From assembly GCF_010550245.1 (NCBI RefSeq), contig NZ_JAAGLU010000007.1, positions 62,001 through 126,000 of the forward strand: 64,000 bases of DNA, given 5' to 3'. Shown piece by piece: positions 51,695 to 61,405 of the stretch (positions are counted from its first letter, which is position 1; each line of letters starts with the position of its first letter). This stretch comes from Streptomyces sp. SID12501 (lineage in GTDB: Bacteria; Actinomycetota; Actinomycetes; Streptomycetales; Streptomycetaceae). The position numbers and the translations under genes were made by a program. The notes beneath the pieces were generated by a model. It worked only from the letters and a program-made list of their open reading frames with translations, was not told where the DNA came from and did not search any database.

Positions 51695-54600
51695 GTGCGC
51701 CTGACTCTGACCGTGGTCGATCCGTTCGGCGGGAGCAGCGCCGACGTCGTGCTCGACGCGGATCCCGAGTCCACCGTCGGGGACATCGCGCAGGAACTGG
51801 CGAAACAGGTCGGCCACAGCGGTGCCCAGATCATTCCGCTCGGGCATCACGGGCAGGTGCCTCCGAACAACTCCCCCCTTGTCTATGTGGACGGTTACGC
51901 CGTCGACCCGAGCGCCAACGTCGGCGGATCGCCCTTGCGCGAAGGGGCCGTTGTCAGCCTTCAGGATCCGGCCGGGTGTCTGCCCGGGGAGCCGACCGGG
52001 CTCGTCGAACTGCGTGTCGTGGGCGGACCCGTCGCCGGGTTCGTGCACCGGCTCGGGGTCGGGCGGTACGACATCGGCAGCGGGCCCGCCTCGTACATCC
52101 GGATCGACGATCCCGAGGTCGACGCCCGCGCCCTCACGTTGTCAGTTGCAACCGATGGCACCTGCCAGGTCGCCGTACACGGAGAGAAGGACAGAGAGAA
52201 GGACGGGGACAAGGACGGGGGCAAGGAGAGGGACAAGGAGAGCGTCACCCTCGACGGCAAGGCGATGGCGGACATCGAGGGGAACGAGTGGCCCCTCGGC
52301 GGGCAGATCGCCATCGGCAACTCCCTTGTAGAACTGGCCCGTTACACCCCGCCCAACGCCGCCCTCAAGTGGTCCGAGGACGGTGTCGGCCTCGACTACA
52401 ACCGGCCGCCTCGGCTGCGCGCCCCCGACCGGCAGACCAAGTTCCGGCTGCCGTCGCCGCCCCGGGACTTCGAGGCCCGGCCGCTGCCCTGGCTGATGGC
52501 GCTGACGCCCCTGGTGGGCGCGATCGTGGCCGTGGCGATCTTCGGGCGCTGGTACTACCTGATCATGGCCGGCCTCAGTCCGATCATGCTGTTCGCCAAC
52601 TACTCCATGGACAAGAAGCACGGGCGCAAGTCCCATGCCAAGCAGGTCAAGGAGTACAAGGAGCAGAAGGCGCGGATCGAGAAGGACGCGCAGGACGCCC
52701 TGCTCGCGGAGCGGCAGGACCGGCGGCACGCCATTCCCGACCCCGCCACCGTCCTCTCCCTCGGCACCGGGCCCCGTACACGGCTGTGGGAGCGGCGGCG
52801 TACCGACCGTGATCATCTGCTGCTGCGGGTCGGCACCGGGCAGTTGCCGTCCGAGGTCGTGCTCGACGACCCGGAGCAGGACGAGCACCGGCGTCAGGTG
52901 ACGTGGAAGATCGAGGACGCGCCCGTCGCGCTGTCGCTGCGGTCGCTCGGTGTCATCGGCATGGCCGGTCCTGGGGATTCGGCTCGCGCGCTCGGGCGGT
53001 GGGCCATCGCCCAGACCGCCGCGCTGCAGAGCCCCATGGACGTCCAGTTCTACGTGCTCAGCGAGAGCACCGCGCAGGAGAGCTGGGACTGGGTCCGCTG
53101 GCTGCCGCACACCAGGCCGTCCGGCGGGCAGGACGTCAACGTCCTCATCGGGACGGACGCGGAGACCGTCGGCGCGCGTATCGGCGAGCTGACGCAGATC
53201 CTCGACGCGCGCAAGAAGGCCGCCGAACAGAACAAGGGGCAGCGGGCGTCGTTCAGCGACCCGGACATTGTCGTCGTGTGGGACGGGTCCCGGCGGCTGC
53301 GGTCCCTGCCCGGCGTCGTCAAGCTGCTGCGCGAGGGGCCGGCCGTGGCGATGTACGCCCTCTGCCTCGACGCCGAGGAGCGGTTCCTGCCCGGTGAGTG
53401 CCAGGCCTTCGTCGTCGCCGAACCCAAGGCCGAGGAGCACGCCGACCCGGCGTACGCAGCCAACCAGGGTCAGCCTCAGCCGCAGGTCGCGGGCGGGTTC
53501 CCGTCCTTTCCCTCCTTCCACGCCTGGCATGCCGCCGACAGCGAACCCGATCAGCGCGCCCAGGCCGACAAGCTGCGGCTGCGCGTCGAGGAGGAGAGCG
53601 CGGAACGCGTGCGTGACGTACGCCCCGACTTCGTCTCCGCCGCCTGGTGTCTGCGCCTCGCCCGGTCCCTGTCCGCCCTGCGCGACATCAGCGGCGAGAC
53701 CGAGGACTCGGCACTGCCCGGCTCCAGCCGACTGCTCGACGTGCTCCAGCTGGAGCCGCCGACGCCCGACGCGATCACCGCGCGCTGGCGGATGGGCGGG
53801 CAGTCGACGATGGCGGTCATCGGTGAGTCGTACGACGGCGCGTTCGGCATCGACATCCGCAAGGACGGGCCGCACGGGCTCATCGCCGGTACGACCGGTT
53901 CGGGCAAGTCGGAGCTGCTGCAGACCATCGTGGCCGCGCTCGCCGTCGCCAACACCCCCGAGAACATGACGTTCGTGCTCGTCGACTACAAGGGTGGCGC
54001 CGCGTTCAAGGACTGTGTGCATCTCCCGCACACCGTCGGCATGGTGACCGACCTCGACGCCCACCTCGTGGAGCGCGCCCTCGAATCGCTCGGCGCCGAG
54101 CTGCACCGCCGGGAACACATCCTGGCCGCCGCCGACGCCAAGGACATCGAGGACTACCAGGACCTCGTGCGCAGGGACCCCTCGCATCCTCCCGTCCCCC
54201 GACTCCTCATCGTCATCGACGAGTTCGCGTCGATGGTGCGCGACCTGCCGGACTTCGTCACGGGTCTCGTCAACATCGCCCAGCGAGGCCGTTCCCTCGG
54301 TATCCATCTGCTGCTCGCGACACAGCGGCCGTCGGGTGTCGTGTCCCCGGAGATCCGCGCCAACACCAACCTCCGTATCGCCCTGCGCGTGACGGACGGC
54401 GGCGAGTCCAGCGACGTCATCGACTCGCCGGAGGCCGGGCACATCTCCAAGAACACCCCTGGGCGGGCCTACGTACGACTCGGCCACGCCTCCCTCGTCC
54501 CCTTCCAGTCCGGACGGGTCGGTGGACGCCGGCCCGGAGCGGCGGACCCGGCGGTACTCATGCCCTGGTCGGGTGCGCTGGCCTGGGAGGACCTGGGCCG

Positions 54601-56323
54601 GGCCGCGCTGAAGAAGCCCAAGGTCGAGGCGCGGGAGGACGAGGAGATCACCGACCTCAAGGTGCTCGTCGACGCCGTGCGTGACGCCAACCGGTCGCTC
54701 GGTATCCCGCCCCAGCACAGCCCCTGGCTGCCCGCGCTCTCCGAGACGCTGCTGCTCGACGAGATCGAGGTGCCCGCCTTCGCCGACCATGGCACGGGCA
54801 AGCTGGCGCCCGTCCCGTACGGCATCGAGGACCTGCCGGCCGCCCAGGCTCGTCGCCCGGTCGTCGTCGACTTCGCCACCTTCGGACATCTGATGATCGG
54901 CGGCGCCCCGCGCAGTGGCCGCTCACAGATCCTGCGTACGATCGCCGCCTCGCTGGCCCGCACCCACTCCACCGCCGACGTCCACCTGTACGGCATCGAC
55001 TGCGGCAACGGCGCGCTCAACGCCCTGAGTCGGCTGCCGCACTGCGGGGCTGTCGTCAGCCGTAACCAGACCGAGCGCGTGATCCGGCTCGTCAATCGGC
55101 TGAAGGGTGAGATGTCGCGCCGCCAGGACCTGTTGGCGGAGAAGGGGTTCGCGGACATCGGTGAGCAGCGGGCCGCGTCCGAGGCGGACGAGCGGCTGGC
55201 GCACATCGTCGTACTGCTGGACCGCTGGGAGGGCTGGGTGCCCACCCTCGGCGAGGTCGACCACGGCTCGCTCACCGACGAGTTGACGACGATGATGCGC
55301 GAGGGTGCGAGCGTCGGTGTTCATCTTGTCCTGACCGGTGACCGGACGCTGCTGGTCGGCCGGATCGCCACGCTCACCGAGGAGAAGTACGGGCTGCGGC
55401 TCGCAGACCGCAGCGACTTCTCGACGCTCGGTATCCCGCACCGCAAGGTCCCGGAGGAGATTCCACCGGGGCGCGGCTACAAGAACGAGTCCGGTATCGA
55501 GACCCAGTTCGCGCTGCTGTCGGAGGACACGACCGGTCAGGGCCAGGCCGCCGCGATCACCGCGATCGGGGAGGCGGCTGCGGCCCGGGACGCCCAAGTG
55601 CCGCGCTCCCGGCGCCCGTTCCGCGTCGACAGCCTGCCTTCGCGGATCTCGTTCGCGGACGCGTGGGGCATGCGCGACCCGGAGACCTCCGGCTCCCGTC
55701 TCTGGGGGCTCGTGGGCATCGGCGGCGACGACATCACCGGCTTCGGCCCCGACCTCGCGACCGGTGTGCCGACGTTCGTCATCGCCGGGCCGGCCAAGTC
55801 GGGCCGTTCGACGGTGCTGATGAACTTCGCGCAGTCGTATCTGTCCCAGGGCGTACGTCTGGTCATCGCGGCGCCGCGTCAGTCGCCGCTGCGGCAACTC
55901 GACGGTGCGGACGGGGTGTTGAAGATGTACACCGGCGACGACATCGACGAGGACGACTTCGAGGAGCTCATCGACCAGGCGTCGGTCGAGGAGCCGATCG
56001 TGGTCCTCGTCGACGACGGGGAGATCCTGGAGGACTGCGACGCAGCGAGCCAGATGAAGAAGATCGTCTCGCGGGGTGCGGAGCGGGGGCTCGGGCTGGT
56101 CATCGCCGGTGACGAGGAGGATGTCTGCAGTGGGTTCAGTGGGTGGCAGGTCGATGCGAAGAAGGGGCGGCGGGGGATTCTGCTGTCCCCGCAGGAGTCT
56201 TCGAGCGGGGATCTGATCGGGGCGCGGATCAGCCGGAGCATGGTGGGTGGGCAGGTGACGCCTGGCAAGGGGATGTTGCATTTGGGGGATGGGGAGTTGC
56301 GTACGGTCGTCATCCCGGGGTGA
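51695..56323 (+). CDS. EssC/EccC-type type VII secretion ATPase (FtsK/SpoIIIE family)
   Basis: A 1542-residue coupling ATPase that drives WXG100-protein export. It starts with a ubiquitin-like/FHA-type region (about 1-215, starting RLTLTVVDPFGG, with RYDIGSGPASYIRIDDPEV); two membrane helices near residues 270-305 (LMALTPLVGAIVAVAIFG, YYLIMAGLSPIML); then three FtsK-type motor domains. Walker A motifs lie at about 732 (GTTGSGKS), 1069 (GGAPRSGRS) and 1364 (AGPAKSGRS): only the first has the normal lysine, the other two have Arg. A Lys/Asp/Glu-rich insert sits at about 165-180 in the FHA part. FHA plus membrane pair plus three motors resembles EssC/YukBA. GTG 51695 follows GGGGAGGA. Confidence 0.9.
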   Translation: MRLTLTVVDPFGGSSADVVLDADPESTVGDIAQELAKQVGHSGAQIIPLGHHGQVPPNNSPLVYVDGYAVDPSANVGGSPLREGAVVSLQDPAGCLPGEPTGLVELRVVGGPVAGFVHRLGVGRYDIGSGPASYIRIDDPEVDARALTLSVATDGTCQVAVHGEKDREKDGDKDGGKERDKESVTLDGKAMADIEGNEWPLGGQIAIGNSLVELARYTPPNAALKWSEDGVGLDYNRPPRLRAPDRQTKFRLPSPPRDFEARPLPWLMALTPLVGAIVAVAIFGRWYYLIMAGLSPIMLFANYSMDKKHGRKSHAKQVKEYKEQKARIEKDAQDALLAERQDRRHAIPDPATVLSLGTGPRTRLWERRRTDRDHLLLRVGTGQLPSEVVLDDPEQDEHRRQVTWKIEDAPVALSLRSLGVIGMAGPGDSARALGRWAIAQTAALQSPMDVQFYVLSESTAQESWDWVRWLPHTRPSGGQDVNVLIGTDAETVGARIGELTQILDARKKAAEQNKGQRASFSDPDIVVVWDGSRRLRSLPGVVKLLREGPAVAMYALCLDAEERFLPGECQAFVVAEPKAEEHADPAYAANQGQPQPQVAGGFPSFPSFHAWHAADSEPDQRAQADKLRLRVEEESAERVRDVRPDFVSAAWCLRLARSLSALRDISGETEDSALPGSSRLLDVLQLEPPTPDAITARWRMGGQSTMAVIGESYDGAFGIDIRKDGPHGLIAGTTGSGKSELLQTIVAALAVANTPENMTFVLVDYKGGAAFKDCVHLPHTVGMVTDLDAHLVERALESLGAELHRREHILAAADAKDIEDYQDLVRRDPSHPPVPRLLIVIDEFASMVRDLPDFVTGLVNIAQRGRSLGIHLLLATQRPSGVVSPEIRANTNLRIALRVTDGGESSDVIDSPEAGHISKNTPGRAYVRLGHASLVPFQSGRVGGRRPGAADPAVLMPWSGALAWEDLGRAALKKPKVEAREDEEITDLKVLVDAVRDANRSLGIPPQHSPWLPALSETLLLDEIEVPAFADHGTGKLAPVPYGIEDLPAAQARRPVVVDFATFGHLMIGGAPRSGRSQILRTIAASLARTHSTADVHLYGIDCGNGALNALSRLPHCGAVVSRNQTERVIRLVNRLKGEMSRRQDLLAEKGFADIGEQRAASEADERLAHIVVLLDRWEGWVPTLGEVDHGSLTDELTTMMREGASVGVHLVLTGDRTLLVGRIATLTEEKYGLRLADRSDFSTLGIPHRKVPEEIPPGRGYKNESGIETQFALLSEDTTGQGQAAAITAIGEAAAARDAQVPRSRRPFRVDSLPSRISFADAWGMRDPETSGSRLWGLVGIGGDDITGFGPDLATGVPTFVIAGPAKSGRSTVLMNFAQSYLSQGVRLVIAAPRQSPLRQLDGADGVLKMYTGDDIDEDDFEELIDQASVEEPIVVLVDDGEILEDCDAASQMKKIVSRGAERGLGLVIAGDEEDVCSGFSGWQVDAKKGRRGILLSPQESSSGDLIGARISRSMVGGQVTPGKGMLHLGDGELRTVVIPG

Positions 56324-56382
56324 GTGAGGGTAGGGGCGGCTTGTCTTCGCCCCCGCCGCCCCTACCCGTCCCATCCTGTTCC

Positions 56383-56462
56383 TGGGGGCTGCGCCCCCAG
56401 ACCCCCGCTGTCGGCCCTGAACGGGCCTCGTCCTCAAACGCCGGACGGGCTGAAATGCCCGG
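56383..56462. repeat. Streptomyces dispersed intergenic repeat
   Basis: GGGGGCTGCGCCCCCAGACC followed by GGCCTCGTCCTCAAACGCC and GGACGGGCTGAAATGCCC is a sequence I know as very common between Streptomyces genes. It can fold strongly and may serve as a bidirectional terminator; here it separates the convergent ATPase and kinase genes. Confidence 0.7.
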
Positions 56463-56507
56463 GCCGAGACGGGTGGGCGGGTGAGCGGGAGAACTCGCCC
56501 AACTCCC

Positions 56508-58193
56508 CTACCCCACCCGCGACATCCGAGCCACCGGATCCCCCGCCTCCGGGTTGTCCGTCTCGTACTTCAGGTCGTCACCGACCGGTGTGAGGAGCAC
56601 CCTGTGCGACCCCGTGGTGCACACGTTCCTGTTCGACTTGTCGGCGATCGACGTGACGACGAGCTGCGTCTTCGTGACCTGCTTCAGGTACAGATCGTCG
56701 TCGCAGATGCCGCCGATCTGGTCGGTCTGCCGGAAGGTGCCCAACTTCTCGCCCACGGCGGCCTGTTGGACCGTCACCCGGAACGTCCCCATCGGCAACG
56801 CACCGTCGAGGGCGACAGCCGGCCCCTCCCAGGTGCCGACGTAGGACGCGGGGATCGCCGTAGGCCCGGTGACCACGCCCCCCGACGAGGTGCTCGGTGC
56901 CTGGCTCTCCTCGGCCTGGCCCGAGTCGTCGCTCGGCACCGGGGACTTGGCCGTGTCGGAGCTGCTGCTCTGAGCGGTGCCGTTGTCATCGCTCCCGCCC
57001 GGCAGCAGGTCGAACACGTACACCGAGCCCACCGTCACCGCGGCCATCGCGCCCGCCACCGCGAGGGCCACCGTGCAGCTCAGCTTCCGTCCGCGCCCGC
57101 CGGCGACGGGTGCCGAGGTCGCCGCGACGCTCACGGAGACCTTGCCGGGCGTCCGATCAGCCGGCTCCGGCTCCGCGTCCCGAGGCCCCGGCAGCGCCGG
57201 AAGCACCGGACCCGGCATCACCGGCGGCGGCCCGAACTCCCCCGCCCCACCCGCCGGCCCGGACAGCGCACCTTCCTTGACCTCCGCCTCAGCCCCCGCC
57301 ACCTCCAGGTTCAGCAACGCCACCGCGCTGCGGCTGACCCGCTCCACCAGCGCTCCCGGCAGCCACCCGCCCGCCACCAGCCGCGCCGCGCCCTCCGGAG
57401 CGAGCCGCCGGGCCACCTCGCCGGGGGCCGGTCGCGCTGCCGGGTCCTTCGTCAGGCACTCTTCGACCACCTCCCGCAACTCACCCTCGAGTCCGTCGAG
57501 TTGGGGTTCCTCGTGGACGACCTTGTAGAGCAGGGCCGCCGAGGAGTCACCGGGGAAGGGGGATCTGCCGGTCGCCGCGTACGCCAGTACCGCGCCCAGG
57601 GAGAAGACGTCCGCCGCTCCCGTGATCGGCTTGCCGAGGATCTGTTCCGGTGACATGTAGCCGGGCGAGCCGACCGAGACACCCGTCGACGTCAGGGACG
57701 CCGTGCCGTCCGTGGCCCGTGCGATGCCGAAGTCGATGAGAAGAGGGCCGTCGAGGGTGAGGAGGACGTTCGAGGGTTTCACGTCCCGGTGGACGAGGTT
57801 CAGGGCGTGTACGGCGGTCAGCGCCTCGGCGAGGCCGGCGCCCAGTGCCCGTACGGAATCCAGGGGCAGAGGGCCGGCGCCCGTGATCGCCGCCGTGAGG
57901 GAAGGGCCGGCCGCGTACGCCGTCGCGACCCACGGCACCGGGGCGTCGGGGTCCGCGTCCAGGACGGGGGCCGTCCAGGCACCGCCGACCCGCCGGGCGG
58001 CCTCGACCTCGCGCCGGAACCGGGCCCGGAACTCCTCGTCGAGCGCGAAGTGCGGGTGCACGATCTTGACGGCGACGGTACGGCCGCCGGCGCTGCGCCC
58101 CAGGTAGACCCGGCCCATCCCGCCCGCGCCGAGCCGCCCGAGCAGCCGGTAGGGCCCCACGACGGCCGAGTCACCGACGTCCAGCGGCTGCAT
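56508..58193 (-). CDS. PknB-type Ser/Thr protein kinase with external sensor domain
   Basis: A 561-residue transmembrane kinase. The Gly loop is LGAGGMGRVYLGR (21-33), Lys43 in VAVKIVH, catalytic loop HRDVKPSN (135-142), DFG at 154-156 and APE-like YMSPEQ. A Pro/Gly-rich juxtamembrane region and one membrane helix (CTVALAVAGAMAAVTVGSVYV) lead to a Ser-rich stalk and a C-terminal external domain of ~115 residues (from SYVGTWEGPAV) with Cys pairs. ATG 58193 is preferred; a longer frame upstream exists. It is convergent with the secretion ATPase and could phosphorylate FHA partners such as its N-terminal domain. Confidence 0.88.
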   Translation of the reverse strand: MQPLDVGDSAVVGPYRLLGRLGAGGMGRVYLGRSAGGRTVAVKIVHPHFALDEEFRARFRREVEAARRVGGAWTAPVLDADPDAPVPWVATAYAAGPSLTAAITGAGPLPLDSVRALGAGLAEALTAVHALNLVHRDVKPSNVLLTLDGPLLIDFGIARATDGTASLTSTGVSVGSPGYMSPEQILGKPITGAADVFSLGAVLAYAATGRSPFPGDSSAALLYKVVHEEPQLDGLEGELREVVEECLTKDPAARPAPGEVARRLAPEGAARLVAGGWLPGALVERVSRSAVALLNLEVAGAEAEVKEGALSGPAGGAGEFGPPPVMPGPVLPALPGPRDAEPEPADRTPGKVSVSVAATSAPVAGGRGRKLSCTVALAVAGAMAAVTVGSVYVFDLLPGGSDDNGTAQSSSSDTAKSPVPSDDSGQAEESQAPSTSSGGVVTGPTAIPASYVGTWEGPAVALDGALPMGTFRVTVQQAAVGEKLGTFRQTDQIGGICDDDLYLKQVTKTQLVVTSIADKSNRNVCTTGSHRVLLTPVGDDLKYETDNPEAGDPVARMSRVG

Positions 58194-58288
58194 GACCCCC
58201 ACCTCTCCCCCGTACACACACCGCACACGACCTCATACGCCCGCATGCGCCCGTACTGCGCGCGCTGGTCCCGTGCGCGATCAGCAGC

Positions 58289-59146
<858 letters not shown>

Positions 59147-59209
59147 CTAACGGGCGTTCGGTACGGTGCACCCTCCCGGGGGTTGTCAAGGCCGCGCGCC
59201 GCCCCTCAA

Positions 59210-59425
59210 ACGTCCGGGTGGCGTGATCTTGACCTCTATTGCTTTCAGGTAGCTGCATGCTAGGCTCGCCGCAAGTTGCAGTTTGGTTTCCCTTGCAGTA
59301 CAGAGCCTGCGGAGCATCTGACCGCGGGCTCTCGTCGTATTCAGAAGAATGCAGTTGTTTACAAGTTTTTGTTTACACCTTGCAGGTTCTGGAGCAGGGC
59401 AACCCTTTGGGCCCAGGGAGGGCTT
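59210..59425 (+). promoter_or_regulatory. AT-rich leader and promoter of the cold-shock gene
   Basis: Unusually AT-rich for this DNA. A candidate promoter is TTGCTT with TAGGCT 16 bp downstream (near 59238-59265), and a TTGACC box lies just before it. The transcript would have a leader of over 150 nt with several CTTGCAG/TTGCAGT repeats and the direct repeat TTGTTTACA at 59355-59363 and 59369-59377. Long leaders of cold-shock genes control translation by temperature in other bacteria; here that is inference. Confidence 0.45.
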
Positions 59426-59629
59426 ATGGCTACCGGAACCGTGAAGTGGTTCAACGCCGAAAAGGGCTTTGGTTTCATTGCCCAAGAAGGTGGCGGCCCG
59501 GACGTCTTCGTCCACTACTCCGCGATCAACGCGAGCGGATTCCGCTCTCTCGAGGAGAACCAGGCGGTTTCCTTCGACGTCACGCAGGGCCCGAAGGGCC
59601 CGCAGGCGGAGAACGTCAGCCCGATCTAA
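59426..59629 (+). CDS. Cold shock protein, CspA family
   Basis: A 67-residue single cold-shock domain protein: [18 protein letters not shown] with RNP1, VFVHYSAI with RNP2, and the normal ending. It binds single-stranded RNA/DNA and melts RNA secondary structure. The start is ATG 59426 behind GGGAGGG. The leader upstream and the double hairpin downstream make it a self-contained unit. Confidence 0.96.
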   Translation: MATGTVKWFNAEKGFGFIAQEGGGPDVFVHYSAINASGFRSLEENQAVSFDVTQGPKGPQAENVSPI

Positions 59630-59632
59630 GTC

Positions 59633-59728
59633 TTCGGCTCAGCTGAGCCGAACGCTCTGATCCGGAACGTGTGCAGTACCCCAAGGAGCTCCGAGCCGTC
59701 ACGACGGCATCGGAGCTCCTGCCTTTTC
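59633..59728 (+). terminator. Two hairpins ending the cold-shock transcript
   Basis: TTCGGCTCAGCTGAGCCGAA (59633-59652) is a perfect 20-bp palindrome just after the stop codon. A second, longer hairpin (59684-59720: GGAGCTCCGA-GCCGTC against GACGGC-A-TCGGAGCTCC) is followed by TTTT, the form of an intrinsic terminator. Confidence 0.85.
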
Positions 59729-59776
59729 CGGCCGCGGCCGGCCGCGTTGTCAGTGGGCCCCGCTAGCGTCTCCTCC

Positions 59777-60460
59777 ATGACCACCGACACCGACACCGAC
59801 ACCGACACCAACCCCGACTTCGTCGCCGCGACCCGCGTCTTCTACGACGCCATCGCCGAGGACTACTTCAACCGCTTCCGTTCCGGGCACGCCGCCCAGC
59901 CGTTGGAGCGGGCCGTGCTCGCCGCCTATGCCGAGTTCGTACGGGGTTCAGGGGGCGGCAGCGGCCAGGTCGCCGATCTCGGGTGCGGACCGGGGTGGGT
60001 CACCGGGTTCCTCGACTCGCTCGGGCTGTCGGTGTTCGGGCTGGACGTGTCGGCGTCGATGCTCGCGGTGGCCCGGCGGGAGCATCCGGGGCTGCGCTTC
60101 GAGCAGGGCTCGATGCTGGAGCTGGACCTCGCCGACGGGACGCTCGCCGGAGTCGTGGCCTGGTACTCGACCGTCCACACCCCTGCCGACCAACTGCCCG
60201 CCCTCTTCGCGGAGTTCCGTCGCGTACTGGCACCGGGCGGGCATCTGCTGCTCGGCTTCCAGGTGGGGGACGAGCCCAAGCACATCGACCAGCCCTTCGG
60301 GCTCCCCGTGTCCATGGACTTCCTGCGGCGCCGACCCGACCGGATCGCCGGGCTGCTGACGGAGGCCGGATTCACGCTCGCGTCCCAGACCGTACGAGCG
60401 GCGGACGAGCAGGCCGGGGAGTCGTCCGAGCAGGCGTTCCTGATGGCCCGCAAGCCGTGA
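59777..60460 (+). CDS. Class I SAM-dependent methyltransferase
   Basis: A 227-residue methyltransferase: motif I is VADLGCGPGWVTGFLDSLG, followed by VFGLDVSASMLAVARREHPG and, later, LAPGGHLLLGFQVGD. The start MTTDTDTDTDTNPDF comes from a GACACC hexamer repeated in the DNA (59782-59810), a length-variable region. ATG 59777 is chosen; the frame upstream lies in the terminator. Substrate unknown. Confidence 0.85.
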   Translation: MTTDTDTDTDTNPDFVAATRVFYDAIAEDYFNRFRSGHAAQPLERAVLAAYAEFVRGSGGGSGQVADLGCGPGWVTGFLDSLGLSVFGLDVSASMLAVARREHPGLRFEQGSMLELDLADGTLAGVVAWYSTVHTPADQLPALFAEFRRVLAPGGHLLLGFQVGDEPKHIDQPFGLPVSMDFLRRRPDRIAGLLTEAGFTLASQTVRAADEQAGESSEQAFLMARKP

Positions 60461-60507
60461 GGGGCTGAGGGGGCTGAGGTGGGCTGAGGGACTTAGGAGG
60501 TTCTGGC

Positions 60508-61308
60508 TCAGTATCCGTAGTCCTCGGGGTCCGGAAGTGGCTGGTAGTCCTTGTACTCCTGCCACTCTCCCGGGTTGTCCTGGATCAGCTGCAACAGCTT
60601 CCCGAAGGCGGTCGGGTCGTACAACGCCCCGCTTATCTCGTCAGGGACACGGACGTCGTCGATCACGGCGGTCGGTGTGCCCGGGCCCTTTCCGGGCTCC
60701 GTGCCGACAGTCTCGTAGGCGTGCTCGGAAGCGGTGACGAAGGAGCGGTACTTCATCGTCCTCACCGCCGATTCGAACGCGGGGGTGCGCAATCCGTCGA
60801 CCTGCTCGGCCAGTTGGAGGAGGCGGGCGTCGGTGAAGCCGTCGACCTCCTCCTCGGGCTGGTTGGCGTACAGCACCTCGTGGTACTCGGCGAACCTGCC
60901 GGTGTCCAGTGCGGCCCTGAGCGCGTTGGCCGCCTTCTTCGAGCCGCTCCCGCCGAGCCTGTCGTCGAGGAAGGAGGCCAGGGTGTACTCGGCCTTGACC
61001 TCCCGCCGCAGCACGGCGTTCTGGAGTTCCGGGCCGCCGCCGGTCGTCTCGAACTCCTCGCAGACCGGGCAGCGCATGTCCTCGTACAGGTGCACGGTCA
61101 CCTCGGCGGTCGGGTCGCCGACCATGACGGTCGTGCCGCTCACCGCGAGCTTCTCCGGCACCTGTGCCAGGGTGTCGTACGGCTTCGGATCCCCGTACCG
61201 CTGCCCGCATCCCGTGACGAGCGCCATGCCCAGTACCGCCATGCCGACCACCGCGACCGTCGTCGTCCTTCTTGACGCGGCGAACCGCCCCCCGTGCCTC
61301 ACGCGCAC
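60508..61308 (-). CDS. DsbA/thioredoxin-fold lipoprotein
   Basis: A 266-residue exported protein with a signal peptide ending in the lipobox LVTGCG, then a DsbA-like thioredoxin domain with the active site CPVC (in YEDMRCPVCEEFE), an inserted helical part, and GTPTAVIDD (the cis-Pro loop, TP). It would work in disulfide chemistry outside the membrane. GTG 61308 after GGGGAGG is chosen. Confidence 0.85.
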   Translation of the reverse strand: MRVRHGGRFAASRRTTTVAVVGMAVLGMALVTGCGQRYGDPKPYDTLAQVPEKLAVSGTTVMVGDPTAEVTVHLYEDMRCPVCEEFETTGGGPELQNAVLRREVKAEYTLASFLDDRLGGSGSKKAANALRAALDTGRFAEYHEVLYANQPEEEVDGFTDARLLQLAEQVDGLRTPAFESAVRTMKYRSFVTASEHAYETVGTEPGKGPGTPTAVIDDVRVPDEISGALYDPTAFGKLLQLIQDNPGEWQEYKDYQPLPDPEDYGY

Positions 61309-61405
61309 CTGTTGCCTCCCCAGCAATCAGCGTGACACTAAGGCATGTTCATGCAGAACGCACAGGTATATCGCCCGGCTGCGGGCCCCGGCGGTCCCCC
61401 GGCGG

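Noticed and set aside
52185..52250. Repeats GACAAGGACGGGG as a possible CRISPR or iteron array
   Set aside because: They are in frame inside the secretion ATPase gene and code a Lys/Asp/Glu-rich loop; there are no spacers.
59782..59810. GACACC hexamer repeat as regulatory repeat
   Set aside because: It encodes the Thr-Asp start of the methyltransferase and is better seen as a coding low-complexity run.
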